64,000 nucleotides of DNA from Desulfosarcina ovata subsp. ovata (GTDB lineage: Bacteria > Desulfobacterota > Desulfobacteria > Desulfobacterales > Desulfosarcinaceae), in contig NZ_AP021879.1 in NCBI RefSeq assembly GCF_009689005.1, positions 4,704,652 to 4,768,651 on the forward strand, in the 5' to 3' direction. The notes below the pieces were generated by a model. That model had not been told where the DNA came from. It was given only the letters and a program-made list of their open reading frames with translations, and did not search any database. The position numbers and the translations under genes are program-made. This document shows positions 34,595-45,700 of the stretch, piece after piece (within the stretch, counting starts at the first letter, position 1; each line of letters opens with the position of its first letter).

Positions 34595-36473
34595 AGTGCC
34601 TGGCCGAAAACCCCTTTTTCTAGGAAATTTTCAGACAGAAGTAATTATGATTCATTTTGTGATCACAAATTACTTCGCTTAAAAAGTAAATCTCCTCGAT
34701 AATTTTTCGGCTTGAGCAAAATTTGAAAACACTTCACCTGTTGGCTTTTGCTTTTCCAAACATTTGAAACTGCTATGCAGCTAATCGGAATGACCGCTCG
34801 GCAGCTTTTTTACGTCGCTTAATTCTCTTTATCGTCTGTTCTTGCAGCGCGGCCCCCAATTTTTGTATGTTCCGGGACAATACCGCCAAGCCTACATATC
34901 GTTTAAATCCGTGGAGGCCATGGTCGGGACAGCGGTCCAGGCCATGGTTCTCCAATGCATTGATCGCAGACTCCACGGCTGCATGTTGACGCCGGGCATG
35001 GACAAAATCTTCCGAGTTTTCTATCTGTTTGGCTTTTTCCGATAGTCGCCCCTTTCGTGGAAGCACAACTTGATCCAGAAGCGGCTTAAGATCCTGTTGG
35101 TTTTGCGGGCTATGAAATCCTTTGTCAAAGCTGCAGCAAATTAGACCGTTATACTTTTCCTGGGTATCGACAACCATTGCGACCGCTATCTGATCGTCAG
35201 TCTGATCCACCATTACATGGTGATGAAGAATAAATCCGTACTGATCTTCGAGAACACAAACTTTTAGCCCTAATTCTTGCGGAACACCGGCTTTGCCTTT
35301 ACTTATCCATTCGGTATGCTCTTCAAATACCGAAAACACTTTTTCGCTGTGGGGAATTTTTTCGCCTTTGACCACTCTGCGGATTATCTGATCAATCTGG
35401 CGTTCAGCATGCATGATGAAATTTTCGATCATCATGATTTGCCCCACATTACCCATTCCCGCTTGTTTTAAAAAGCCGATGCAGAACCTGGCCCGCTCAA
35501 TATACGATCCGACCAAATCAACGTATTGCAGATGAGATTGAACAATTCGTTCTTCTTGTTTTGCCTTACGATCTTCGCTTTTAGCGTTCGATCGTTTGAG
35601 TCTGCGGACCAAGTTGAACGCCTTTTTGATTTTGCGAAGGATATAATCGCTTTGACGCCACTCGGTAATCCCCAGTGGAAAACACTCCATGGCAATCAAG
35701 ATAATGACTTTTCGTATCGCATCCCAAAGCAAATTGATATCGGTGGGATAGTGTACGTCGGTTTCCACCACAAAAGAATCGCATCTGCCTTTTATCGATT
35801 CTTTATCATAGCCCAGCATTTTGTAACCGGATTTTACCACCACTTGATTGATCTGATCGATATGCTCCGGTGTAAACAGGGAGACATTGTCCTTCAGGGT
35901 TTGCAGGGCATATTGCTCACCAAACTCGAAGATTGTGTGGCCTAAAAATTCTCGTACGGTTTTATGATTGTTGGCAATTTCCAACAGTTTGTCGTAATCC
36001 CAGTTGCAGTTTAAACGCAACGTGGCCAGCACCAAAATCGACCATAAGTCCATTCCGGGCCTGCCATTCCCGGTATCGATATCATCCGGTACGATCTGCT
36101 CCAAAATTTTAAATACGCGTTGGCGAGTCGGCCGGTCTTTGTAGATGGCCTGCAACCCCAATAGAAGTTGTGGAATTTCGTCCCGTGAGCGAAGATCCAA
36201 TTCGATTTTAGAGATATCTACCTGGCCAATTTTCAGTTGATTTTCGATGATTTTTCTCATAGCCTTTTTTCGCGAAGATTTTTCGTTTTTGGTCTTAAAT
36301 GCTGATTCGCCAAAATCAGTTAATGTCGGTTTTTTATGTTTATCCAACATGTTAACTATCGACGATGGCCCTCGGATGCAAGTAAAAACTGCACCGAGTC
36401 GAAAAATCTTCGTTTTTAATTTTCAGGCTAATTTATTGAATTTTCTAACTTTATAACTTTCCGGCCAGGCACT
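34595..36473 (-). mobile_element. Insertion sequence with AGTGCCTGGCCG ends
   Basis: AGTGCCTGGCC (34595-34605) is matched by GGCCAGGCACT (36463-36473) as terminal inverted repeats, continuing imperfectly inward (GAAAA against GGAAAG). ACTT stands outside both ends (34591-34594 and 36474-36477) as a possible 4-bp target duplication, though the boundary could shift by one base. The 1879-bp element carries one transposase gene. A TAATT/AATTA hairpin region near 34640-34680 may stop transcription from the transposase. Confidence 0.75.
34773..36350 (-). CDS. DDE transposase of the IS1182/ISNCY type
   Basis: The protein has 525 residues and is apparently full length. It has an N-terminal helical DNA-binding part (GNGRPGMDLWSILVLATLRL), then the DDE core: VVETDVHYPTD with the first Asp, CSFDKGFHSPQN with the second and HAAVESAINALENHGL with the Glu. 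The C-terminus is very basic (KRIKRRKKAAER). The family assignment between IS1182 and the ISNCY groups is uncertain. It is read from right to left between the hipBA locus and the decayed res gene. Confidence 0.75.
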   Translation of the reverse strand: MLDKHKKPTLTDFGESAFKTKNEKSSRKKAMRKIIENQLKIGQVDISKIELDLRSRDEIPQLLLGLQAIYKDRPTRQRVFKILEQIVPDDIDTGNGRPGMDLWSILVLATLRLNCNWDYDKLLEIANNHKTVREFLGHTIFEFGEQYALQTLKDNVSLFTPEHIDQINQVVVKSGYKMLGYDKESIKGRCDSFVVETDVHYPTDINLLWDAIRKVIILIAMECFPLGITEWRQSDYILRKIKKAFNLVRRLKRSNAKSEDRKAKQEERIVQSHLQYVDLVGSYIERARFCIGFLKQAGMGNVGQIMMIENFIMHAERQIDQIIRRVVKGEKIPHSEKVFSVFEEHTEWISKGKAGVPQELGLKVCVLEDQYGFILHHHVMVDQTDDQIAVAMVVDTQEKYNGLICCSFDKGFHSPQNQQDLKPLLDQVVLPRKGRLSEKAKQIENSEDFVHARRQHAAVESAINALENHGLDRCPDHGLHGFKRYVGLAVLSRNIQKLGAALQEQTIKRIKRRKKAAERSFRLAA

Positions 36474-36506
36474 ACTTATAATTCTTCGCCCCCCCCTGCC
36501 GTGTCA

Positions 36507-38249
36507 TTATCTGCTATCGGCCTTTATCTCCTCGTGGAAGTATAACGTTTTATTGCCGACAATCTCCATCAGCCTTCCATAACTATCCACAACGTCATAC
36601 TTCACATGTTGCGGATCAATTTTGTGATTGACCTGTTTGAAAAACTTACGCGCACACTCAATCTTTTTTTCTTCGATCCCCCGCAGCTGCATCGTGGAAA
36701 GTGAGCCCTTTGTCTCAGCTACAAAGTAGATATGTTTGACCGAACCTTCCTTGAAGGAAATCGCCCAGTCTGGATGGTATATTGCAAAGGGGTCACCCTC
36801 AGTTCCTTATCCAACGCCCCGATGCTGTTTCGGATGAGTTCATTTGAGTCGAAGGCAACACGATATACCGCCTTCTGGTTGATGAGGTTCCAGAGTGCCC
36901 TGAATTCCTTTTTCCCGAAGTTGGCGTTGAGTGGGTTGGTTTTCGGCTTGCGGTCATCCCCAACATCCGGCAGTTGGGATTCGCTGAAGACACTATCGAT
37001 CAGCCCGTAAATCTGCTGGGCATGCGGCGCAAGTTCTGATGGTAAATCCGCCAGGGTCCCATCGGTTTTGGCCTTATGGTATTTCTCCAAAATATTTCGA
37101 TTCCTATCCACATATCCGTTTTGAATCAAGTAGAACTCAATGTCTTTCGCCTGGTCGGATGTGATTACCAGCGTGCCGGTTTCCGTGGTGATCACCTTTT
37201 TTGAGCCGTTTTACAATTCGTTTGATACCGCTGCCCTGGCGCACCTCTATCTCGATGCGGGCTACAGGCGCCCGTTTGGAGATCTCAATCGATTCCAGAT
37301 AGAGATAGGCGTTGGTCCCGGCCAGCCCTTTCACGGCAATGCCTCGTACCGCGATCTTTTTAACCAGTTTTTGATTGTAGGCGTCCAAGGCATCCAACCT
37401 ATGGACTTTGTTATGGATAGTGCGGTGCGTGGCGGAATAGCGCAGAATCATCAGCGGCTTGAACTTGGACAGCGCATCCAGCGTCTTGGCCCCTTCCATT
37501 TTCTGCGGTTCATCCAGAATCACGATGGGGCGATTGCTGCTGATGACATCGATGGGGCGGCGGGACTGAAAATCATCCAGTTCGTCATAGATGCGCCGGT
37601 TATCCTTGCCCGTGGCATTAAACGCCTGAATGTTGATAACCATGACGTTGATGCCCGCGTACGACGAAAAGCTTTCCAGATGGTGGAGCTGTTTGGAGTT
37701 GTAGATAAAAAAGCGGGCCTTCTTGCTGTAACTTTCGGCAAAATGGTCGGTTGTGATTTCCATCGATTTGTAAACGCCCTCGCGAATGGCGATGCTGGGC
37801 ACAACGATGATGAATTTTGACCATCCGAAGCGTTTGTTCATCTCGAATATGGTTTTGATGTAGCAGTAGGTTTTGCCGGTACCGGTTTCCATCTCGACAT
37901 CAAGATGGATCGGACAAATTAATTTTGCTTGCCTTTTGTATGACACTTTTGCTGGAACATAAGCATCTCGTCGGGTGTCTTTTGCATAAAAGTCATCCAG
38001 GGATTTTGACAGCGGCAGGTTCTGCCGGCGTTGAACGGCCTGGATGTTTTCCAAAAGCTGACTCTCCGTCAGTTGCACATCGGCGTTTTTAAACCCCTGC
38101 ATTTCATATGGGGCGGATGCCCCTCCCCTATCCATCCCCGGGTCGATGCGATACACGATGCCGGAGGTGTTAACCTGCCCGGCAAAACAATCGACAACAG
38201 CTTCGACGGCGCTGGTCTGGTAGGACTGGTGTTTGAACTTCAGTTTCAC
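36507..38249 (-). pseudogene. res: Type III restriction enzyme Res subunit, decayed
   Basis: It starts at GTG 38249 with AGGAGA upstream ([19 protein letters not shown]). The N-terminal helicase half is readable: [11 protein letters not shown] (Walker A), VILDEPQKM (Walker B), LRYSATHRT. Near 37190 the frame shifts at a run of A's (RLKKGD to VITTETG). About 280 residues of the usual protein, with the last helicase motifs, are missing there. The rest reads in a second frame to 36719 ([26 protein letters not shown]). A last fragment ([13 protein letters not shown] to 36507) completes the C-terminus. With a deletion and at least one frameshift it cannot be active. No Mod methyltransferase gene is left; the intact type I system lies immediately upstream, divergent. 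Confidence 0.8.
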
Positions 38250-38435
38250 GGCCGTCTCCTGGTTTTGTTTCTGCATTCTTTCTGCAAGACGCCATTCCGG
38301 GGCCTTACGGGAACCACGGTTCTCGATCAGACCGTTTCGTCGGATCAACACGGGATATGGTTTCGTGCTGTTACCCTTTCAGCATTTCTGATATGGATAC
38401 CGCATCCATTTATATCCTGAGAACAATAGAGAAAA

Positions 38436-40820
38436 ATGAACCACGCCATTCACAACAAACTGGTAGCCTTTATCTGGTCCATTGCCGACGACTGTTTGCG
38501 CGACGTTTATGTGCGGGGCAAATATCGTGATGTCATTCTGCCCATGGTGGTTTTGCGCCGCATCGACACCCTGCTGGAAGCCACCAAGGAAACGGTGCTG
38601 GAGGAGGTGGCGTTTCAGCGCGACGAGATGAGGTTGACCGAGCTGGACGACAGCGGCCTGAAAGAGGCTTCCGGGTATGTGTTCTACAACACCAGCAAAT
38701 GGACCCTGAAAAAACTGTATGCCACAGCCACCAACAACCAGCAGATCCTGCTGGCCAATGTGGAGGAATACCTGGCCGGTTTCAGCGCCAATGTCAGGGA
38801 GATCGTCGAGAAGTTCAACCTCAAAGCCCAGATGCGCCACATGGCCGACAAGGACGTGCTGCTTGCCGTTCTGGAAAAATTCATCTCGCCTTACATCAAC
38901 CTCACGCCGGAGGATCGCGAGGACCCGGACGGCAACCGCCTGCCCGGCCTGTCGAACCTGGGCATGGGCTATGTGTTCGAGGAGCTGATCCGCAAATTCA
39001 ACGAAGAGAACAACGAGGAGGCCGGTGAGCACTTTACCCCACGGGAGGTGATCGAGCTGATGACCCATCTGGTGTTCGATCCGGTCAGGGACCGGCTGCC
39101 GCCCGTGATGACCATTTACGACCCGGCCTGCGGTTCCGGCGGTATGCTCACCGAATCCCAGAATTTCATCAAGAACGAAAACGGCGCCATCAGAGCCACT
39201 GGAGACGTTTATCTCTACGGTAAGGAGATCAACGACGAGACTTACGCCATCTGCAAGTCCGACATGATGATCAAAGGCAACAACCCGGCCAACATCCGTC
39301 CGGGCTCAACGCTTTCCATCGATGAGTTCGCCGGAACCCGATTCGATTTCATGCTCTCCAATCCGCCCTATGGCAAGAGCTGGGCCAGTGAACAGAAAAA
39401 TATCAAGGACGGGGCAGATGTCATCGATCCGCGATTTGTCGTTGAGCTTGGTGACTACTGGGGCGAGCCCGCCACGGTCAACGCCACCCCGCGCTCCAGC
39501 GACGGCCAGCTCCTCTTTCTGATGGAGATGATCAGCAAGATGAAGGACCCGGCCAATGGTCTCGGGTCCCGCATCGCCTCCGTGCATAACGGCTCCAGCC
39601 TGTTTACCGGCGATGCCGGCAGCGGCGAGAGCAACATCCGTCGCCACATCATCGAAAACGATCTTCTCGAAGCCATCGTCCAGCTACCCAACAACCTGTT
39701 TTACAACACCGGCATCACCACCTACATCTGGCTGCTGTCCAACAACAAACCGGCCGAGCGTGAGGGCAAGGTCCAGCTCATCGATGCCAGCCAGCGTTTC
39801 AGGAAGCTGCGCAGGAATCTGGGTGCCAAGAACTGTGAATTCGCTCCCGAGCATATCCGCGAGATTGTCGATACCTATCTGGCCATGGCCTCACGCGAGC
39901 GGGCCGCCGACGAAACGGGTATCGCCGCCAAGGTCTTCGCGAACAGCGATTTCGGGTACACCAAAGTCACCATCGAACGGCCGGACCGCCGTATGGCCCA
40001 ATTCAGCGCCGAACGCATCGAAACCTTGCGGTTCGACAAGGCCCTGCGCGAGCCCATGGAATGGATCCACGCGCGCTGGGGAGACGAAGTGATCCAGCCC
40101 GGCGCCCTGGCCGATAACCAGAAGAAAATTCTGGACTGGTGCGAAAAAAACGAGATCAGCCTCAATGCCCGAAGTCGCAAAAAGCTCCTGGAGCCGGCGG
40201 TATGGAAAAAGCATCGGGACCTGGTGATCACCGCCCACACCTTGTTGGCGTCCATCGGCAAGTCCGAATTTGACGACTTCAACCACTTCAAAAAACGGGT
40301 GGACCGGGAGTTGAAAGCCCGGCAGATCAAGTTTGCCCCGGCGGACAAAAATGCCATTTTGAATGCCGTGAGCTGGTATGATGAAAAGGCGGAAAAAGTG
40401 ATCCGCAAACGCGAGCGCCTGCGCGGCGAGAAGCTCGACAACCTGCTCGATCACCTGGGCTGCGATGTGAACGATCTGCCCGATTTCGGCTACACGCCCA
40501 CGGAAAAGAAGGACGAATTCCTCACTTATGAGCCCTGCACCGACCTGCGCGACAGTGAATCGGTGCCCCTCAAGGAGGATATCCACGGCTACTTTCTGCG
40601 CGAAGTGAAGCCCCATGTGGATGAAGCCTGGATCAATCTCGATTCAGTCAAAATCGGCTACGAGATCAGCTTCAACAAATACTTCTATTGCCACAAGCCC
40701 CTGCGCGGTATGGAGGAGGTGGCCGCCGACATCATCGCCCTTGAACGGCAGGCCGATGGGTTGATTGCCGAGATCCTGGACGTTGGCGTGGGAAAAGTGT
40801 CGGGGGCGGGGCATGAGTGA
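38436..40820 (+). CDS. hsdM: Type I restriction-modification DNA methyltransferase HsdM
   Basis: The protein has 794 residues. It has the HsdM N-terminal helical domain (1-150) and an N6-adenine methyltransferase core with YDPACGSGGM near residue 228 (SAM binding) and LSNPPYGKSW near 307 (catalytic NPPY). About 250 residues follow the core (EKVIRKRERLRGEKLDNLLDHL and on), longer than classical 500-residue HsdM. With HsdS it methylates the target; with HsdR it forms the restriction enzyme. The stop overlaps the hsdS start by 8 bases. It diverges from the res remnant. Confidence 0.92.
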   Translation: MNHAIHNKLVAFIWSIADDCLRDVYVRGKYRDVILPMVVLRRIDTLLEATKETVLEEVAFQRDEMRLTELDDSGLKEASGYVFYNTSKWTLKKLYATATNNQQILLANVEEYLAGFSANVREIVEKFNLKAQMRHMADKDVLLAVLEKFISPYINLTPEDREDPDGNRLPGLSNLGMGYVFEELIRKFNEENNEEAGEHFTPREVIELMTHLVFDPVRDRLPPVMTIYDPACGSGGMLTESQNFIKNENGAIRATGDVYLYGKEINDETYAICKSDMMIKGNNPANIRPGSTLSIDEFAGTRFDFMLSNPPYGKSWASEQKNIKDGADVIDPRFVVELGDYWGEPATVNATPRSSDGQLLFLMEMISKMKDPANGLGSRIASVHNGSSLFTGDAGSGESNIRRHIIENDLLEAIVQLPNNLFYNTGITTYIWLLSNNKPAEREGKVQLIDASQRFRKLRRNLGAKNCEFAPEHIREIVDTYLAMASRERAADETGIAAKVFANSDFGYTKVTIERPDRRMAQFSAERIETLRFDKALREPMEWIHARWGDEVIQPGALADNQKKILDWCEKNEISLNARSRKKLLEPAVWKKHRDLVITAHTLLASIGKSEFDDFNHFKKRVDRELKARQIKFAPADKNAILNAVSWYDEKAEKVIRKRERLRGEKLDNLLDHLGCDVNDLPDFGYTPTEKKDEFLTYEPCTDLRDSESVPLKEDIHGYFLREVKPHVDEAWINLDSVKIGYEISFNKYFYCHKPLRGMEEVAADIIALERQADGLIAEILDVGVGKVSGAGHE

Positions 40821-42162
40821 GTTGCTGGGCGCGATGCCGACGTATGAGGCTTATAAGGATTCTGGGGTTGAATGGTTGGGGGAGATACCGGCGCATTGGG
40901 AAAAAAGGCGTTTGAGATTTTTAATTGATTTGATTGTTAGTAATGTTGATAAGCATTCGAAGGTATGGGAAAATCCTATAACGCTCTGTAATTATGTTGA
41001 TGTTTATAAAAATAATTACATTACGAACGAGATCTCCTTTATGGAGGCAACAGCAACTTCTGATGAAGTTGACCGCTTCAAAATTAAAATAAATGATGTT
41101 TTAATAACCAAGGATTCTGAGGATTGGTTAGATATTGGAGTTCCTGCACTAGTAAAATATGAAGAACGTAACCTTTTATGTGGCTATCATCTTGCTATTT
41201 TAAGAGCCTACAACATAATCAATGGTAGCTTTTTGTTTTGGGCTCTATCAGCTCAATACAGCAAAATTCAATTTAGTGTTCGAGCGAATGGAATTACTCG
41301 CTATGGTATTTCGCATGGAGTAATAAAAGATTCTTGGTTGATGTTTCCGGCTCTATCCGAGCAAACCACAATTGTCAAATTCCTGGACTACAAAACCTCC
41401 CAAATCGACCAAGCCATAACCATCAAGGAAAAACAGATCACCCTGCTCAGGGAGCACAAACAGATCCTGATCCAGAATGCCGTCACCCGGGGGCTCGACC
41501 CCGATGCCCCCATGCGTGATTCCGGTTTGGAATGGATTGGGGAGGTACCGGCGTATTGGGAGGTTATTCGATTTAAAAATCTTTTTTCGCAGAGTCATCT
41601 GCCTGTTCGTAAAGACGATGGCGTCGTTACTTCTTATCGAGATGGACAGGTTACGCTGAGATCAAACAGAAGGCTTGAGGGATACACGGAAGCGATTATA
41701 GAGCAAGGATATCAAGGCATCCGTAAAGGGCAGCTCGTTTTAAATTCAATGGATGCATTCGAAGGGGCAATTGGAGTTTCTGAGTCTGATGGCAAATGTA
41801 CCCCAGAATACGTTGTTTGTGACCCATTATCAAATCAGTTCTTACCTGAATATTTTGCCTACTTACTCAGGGAAATGGCTCTCATTAAATATATTCGCGT
41901 TATTTGCAACGCTGTAAGGCAAAGAGCCGTCAGAATAAGGTTTAATAACCTTGCAAAGAGGTTTTTGATTGTACCGCCGCTAAAAGAACAAACTGCCATC
42001 GTCAACCACATCGAAACCCAATCCGCAACCATCGACAAGGCAATCGGTCTGTACGAACAGCAGATCGAAAAGCTCAGGGAATACAAAGCCACCCTGATCA
42101 ACAGCGCGGTGACGGGCAAGATAAAGGTGCCGATGCCGGAGCAAACGGAGGCTGCCGCCTGA
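40813..42162 (+). CDS. hsdS: Type I specificity subunit HsdS
   Basis: The protein has 449 residues from ATG 40813. It shows the two-fold layout of HsdS: WLGEIPAHWE (about 20) opens target-recognition domain 1, a coiled region KTSQIDQAITIKEKQITLLREHKQ follows, then WIGEVPAYWE (about 240) opens domain 2, and SATIDKAIGLYEQQIEKLREYKATL is the second coil. Each recognition domain reads half of a bipartite site. The recognition domains are clearly AT-rich (40910-41340 and 41565-41960) against GC-rich coils and neighbours, as expected if they are exchanged by recombination. Confidence 0.9.
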   Translation: MSELLGAMPTYEAYKDSGVEWLGEIPAHWEKRRLRFLIDLIVSNVDKHSKVWENPITLCNYVDVYKNNYITNEISFMEATATSDEVDRFKIKINDVLITKDSEDWLDIGVPALVKYEERNLLCGYHLAILRAYNIINGSFLFWALSAQYSKIQFSVRANGITRYGISHGVIKDSWLMFPALSEQTTIVKFLDYKTSQIDQAITIKEKQITLLREHKQILIQNAVTRGLDPDAPMRDSGLEWIGEVPAYWEVIRFKNLFSQSHLPVRKDDGVVTSYRDGQVTLRSNRRLEGYTEAIIEQGYQGIRKGQLVLNSMDAFEGAIGVSESDGKCTPEYVVCDPLSNQFLPEYFAYLLREMALIKYIRVICNAVRQRAVRIRFNNLAKRFLIVPPLKEQTAIVNHIETQSATIDKAIGLYEQQIEKLREYKATLINSAVTGKIKVPMPEQTEAAA

Positions 42163-42274
42163 AAGCAGGATGATACCATGGACGAAAACAGGAGTGTTGG
42201 ATGAAAAGGCAACTACCGAGGAATCCTCGGTGATTTGTTGAGAAGAAAAGCACCGGGGACGTCGCAAAGGCTCT

Positions 42275-42352
42275 GGTTCCCACGCTCCGCGTGGGAACCC
42301 CGATCGACCAGGTACACAAAACTTTCGCTCCCACGCGGAGCATGGGAGCGAA
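42275..42352. repeat. Two palindromic intergenic repeats (GGTTCCCACGC and CGCTCCCA types)
   Basis: GGTTCCCACGC-TCC-GCGTGGGAACC at 42275-42299 has perfect 11-bp arms. TTCGCTCCCA at 42324-42333 pairs exactly with 42343-42352 around CGCGGAGCA. The two share the core CCCACGC/GCGGAGC. Degenerate relatives occur at 46078-46102 and 47571-47594, so they are members of a dispersed family. Confidence 0.7.
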
Positions 42353-42393
42353 GCGAATTGACAGACGATGCAACGGTTAAGGGTTTGACGGTT

Positions 42394-42581
42394 TCGTAAA
42401 AAGCAGCTTACCCTTTGCGGGAAATATCCATGTTCACGAAGTCACCCGAATTTCGGGTCACTTCTTTAGAAGTCGCCGGACCGTCATGCCGGACTTGATC
42501 CGGCATCCAGAAGGCATTGAATTTGATGGATTCCGGCCTGCGCCGGAATGACGTCAAACTGGAATTTTTTACTTTTTACGA
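42394..42581. repeat. MITE-like element containing a REP-type dimer
   Basis: The outer 10-bp arms TCGTAAAAAG (42394-42403) and CTTTTTACGA (42572-42581) are perfect inverted repeats. Inside lies a second inverted pair, CGTCATGCCGG (42482-42492) against CCGGAATGACG (42543-42553), holding two small hairpins (TGCCGGA-N5-TCCGGCA and TTCCGGC-N4-GCCGGAA). A third palindrome, CCCGAATTTCGGG, is near 42446. It looks like nested non-autonomous repeats in the hsdS-hsdR gap; there is no coding potential. Confidence 0.55.
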
Positions 42582-42628
42582 GAGCATAAGGATTTCTTAG
42601 CCACTAAAAAAAAGGAAATACTGAAAGA

Positions 42629-42690
42629 GCAATTTGCAAAAAATGCAAATTGCCTTTGTGGAGTCTATTTCGTGAAATAGACTCCACAAA
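42629..42690. promoter_or_regulatory. Two perfect hairpins directly upstream of hsdR
   Basis: GCAATTTGCA (42629-42638) pairs perfectly with 42644-42653 around AAAAA. Immediately after it, a 17-bp arm (42655-42671) pairs perfectly with 42674-42690 around the 2-base loop GT. The second is a 36-bp near-perfect palindrome ending 50 bases before the hsdR start. It could be an operator, a transcription barrier or part of the repeat cluster; no T-run follows it, so it is not a typical terminator. Confidence 0.5.
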
Positions 42691-42740
42691 CAGGCTTGCG
42701 CAGTCCCGGCCCTCCACAATCGACAATGCAAGGGAACACC

Positions 42741-45700
42741 ATGGTCAGCCAAACCAACGAGCAGGCCCTTGAAGCGCTCATCGAAAAAAAACTGACCGGT
42801 ATGTGTCTCGAAGAGATCGGATGCGCCGGCACGACCGAGGATGGCGTCGGTAATCCGGTAATGCCTTTCGGGCCCCACCATGGCTATGAACTCGGCTATC
42901 CCCGGGATTTCAATGCCCGTTACGCCATCGATGAAACCCGTTTCTGGGATTTTCTGATCAAAACCCAGGACAAGGAACTGGAAAAACTGCGGCGCCTCGA
43001 CCGTGGCGGCGATGAATGGCGGCGCAAGATCCTGGAGCGCTACCACCGCATGGCCGGAAAATACGGTCTGCTGCACCTGTTGAAAAAAGGCCTGCGGCTG
43101 GACGACGCCCACCTGACTCTGATGTATCCGTTGCCCCTGGCCAGCAGTTCCGACGCGGTCAAACAAAATTTTGCCGCCAACATCTTTAGCAGCACCCGGC
43201 AGGTGCGCTATTCGTTGGCCAACCCCCAGGAAGCGATCGATCTGGTGCTTTTCATCAATGGACTGCCCTTTGCCACCTTGGAGCTGAAGAATCCCTGGAC
43301 CGGGCAGACCGCCCGCTACCATGGGCAGCGGCAATACCGTGAAACGCGGGACATTACCCAGCCGCTGCTGCAATTCGGGCGCTGCCTGGTGCATATGACG
43401 GTGGATACCGATGAAGTCTACATGACCACCAAACTGGCCGGCAAGGGCACCTTTTTCCTGCCCTTCAACAAAGGCCATGATTTCGGTGCCGGCAACCCGC
43501 CCAATCCCGTCGGCCACAAATCGGCCTACCTGTGGGAGGAGGTGTTCGGCAAGGAAAGCATTGCCACCATCATCCAGCATTTCGTGCGCCTGGATGGCGG
43601 CAGCAAGACGCCGCTTGCCAAACGCATCCTGTTTTTTCCCCGCTACCACCAGCTCGATGTGGTGCGAAAGCTGGTTGCCCATGCCGCCGAGAACGGGGTA
43701 GGGCATACCTACCTGATCCAGCACTCGGCCGGTTCCGGCAAATCCAATTCCATCACCTGGGCCAGCTATCAGCTTATCGAAACCTATCCGAAACGCTTGG
43801 AAATACCCGGTGCCCGACACCTGGAGCAGCCGCTGTTCGACTCGGTGGTTGTGGTCACCGACCGACGCCTGCTGGACAAGCAGCTTCGCGAAAACATAAA
43901 GAACTTCTCAGAGGTCAGGAACATCGTCGCTCCGGCCTACACCTCGGCGGAATTGAAACGTGCCCTGGAGCAGGGCAAAAAGATCATCATCACCACCATC
44001 CAGAAATTCCCCTTCATCATCGACGGCATCGCCGATTTGAGCGACAAGCGCTTCGCGGTGGTCATCGACGAGGCCCACAGCTCCCAGAGCGGCACGGCCC
44101 ACGATAACATGAACCGGGCCATGGGCGGCAATGCCGACGAGCAGGAGGAGCCGCCGGACGTGCAGGACAGGATTCTTCAGGCCATGCGATCGCGCAAGAT
44201 GCGCGGCAATGCATCCTATTTCGCATTCACGGCCACGCCCAAGAACACCACCCTTGAGAAATTCGGCATTCGGCAGCCGGACGGCAGCTTTGCGCCCTTT
44301 CACCTCTATTCCATGAAACAGGCCATCGAGGAGGGGTTTATCCTCGATGTGCTGGCCAATTACACCACCTATAAAAGCTACTACGAAATTCAGAAATCTA
44401 TTGAGGAAAATCCACTGTTCGACAGCACAAAGGCTCAGAAAAAACTGCGCACCTATGTGGAGCGTCATCAACAGACCATCGACATTAAGGCCGAGATCAT
44501 CCTCGATCACTTCATCCCCCAGGTGGTGAGCAGCAGGAAGCTGAAAGGCCAGGCCAAGGGGATGGTGATCACCCAGAACATCGAAACCGCCATCCGCTAT
44601 TACAAGGCCATTGCCCGTCTGCTGGCCCTGCGGGGCAATCCGTTCAAAATTCTCATTGCCTTTTCGGGCAGTAAAACCGTCGATGGCATCGAGTATACCG
44701 AGGCTGCCGTCAACGGCTTTGCCGAAAACAAGACTCGTGACCACTTTGACAAGGCTGAATACCGCCTGCTGGTGGTGGCCAACAAGTACCTGACCGGGTT
44801 CGACCAGCCCAAACTCACGGTTATGTATGTGGACAAGAAACTGCAAGGCGTGTTGGCGGTGCAGGCTCTCTCACGGCTCAACCGTGCCGCGTCCGAGTTG
44901 GGCAAGAAAACCGAGGATCTGTTTATCCTGGATTTTTTCAATACCGTGGACGATATCAAGACGGCCTTCGACCCCTTCTATACGGCCACCAGCCTGTCCC
45001 GGGCCACGGACGTGAACGTGTTACACGAATTAAAGGACACGCTGGATGAGGTGGGGGTGTATGAATGGCACGAGGTAGAGCAGTTCGCGATTCTATATTT
45101 CGGCAACGCGGACGCCGAGCAACTCAGCCCGATCATCGATGCGGCGGCGGCACGGTTCAATGTGGAATTGGCGCTCGAAGACGAGGCCAAGGCCGACTTC
45201 AAAATCAAGGCCAAGCAGTTTGTAAAAATTTACGGGCAAATGGCGTCCATTATGCCGTTTGAGATTGTGGACTGGGAAAAACTGTTCTGGTTCCTGAAAT
45301 TCCTGATTCCGAAACTGATCGTTCATGACCGGGATGCCGACCAGATCGATGAATTGCTGGAATCCGTGGACCTGTCGTCCTATGGCCTGGAGCGGGTAAA
45401 ACTTAATTACGGTATCGAACTGGATGCTGACGAGACCGAAGTGGACCCCCAGAACCCCAACCCGCGCGGTGCCCATGATACCGAAGAAGACCGAGATTCC
45501 CTCGATGAGATCATCCGTGAGTTCAACGAGCGCTGGTTTCAGGGCTGGAGTGCCACGCCGGAAGAGCAGCGAGTCAAATTCCTGAGTATAGCCGCCAGCA
45601 TCCGGGCGCATCCGGATTTTGAGGAGAAATACCAGAATAATTCGGATACCCAGAATCGGATGCTGGCCTTTGAGAAAATATTCGAGGAAGTCATGCTCAA

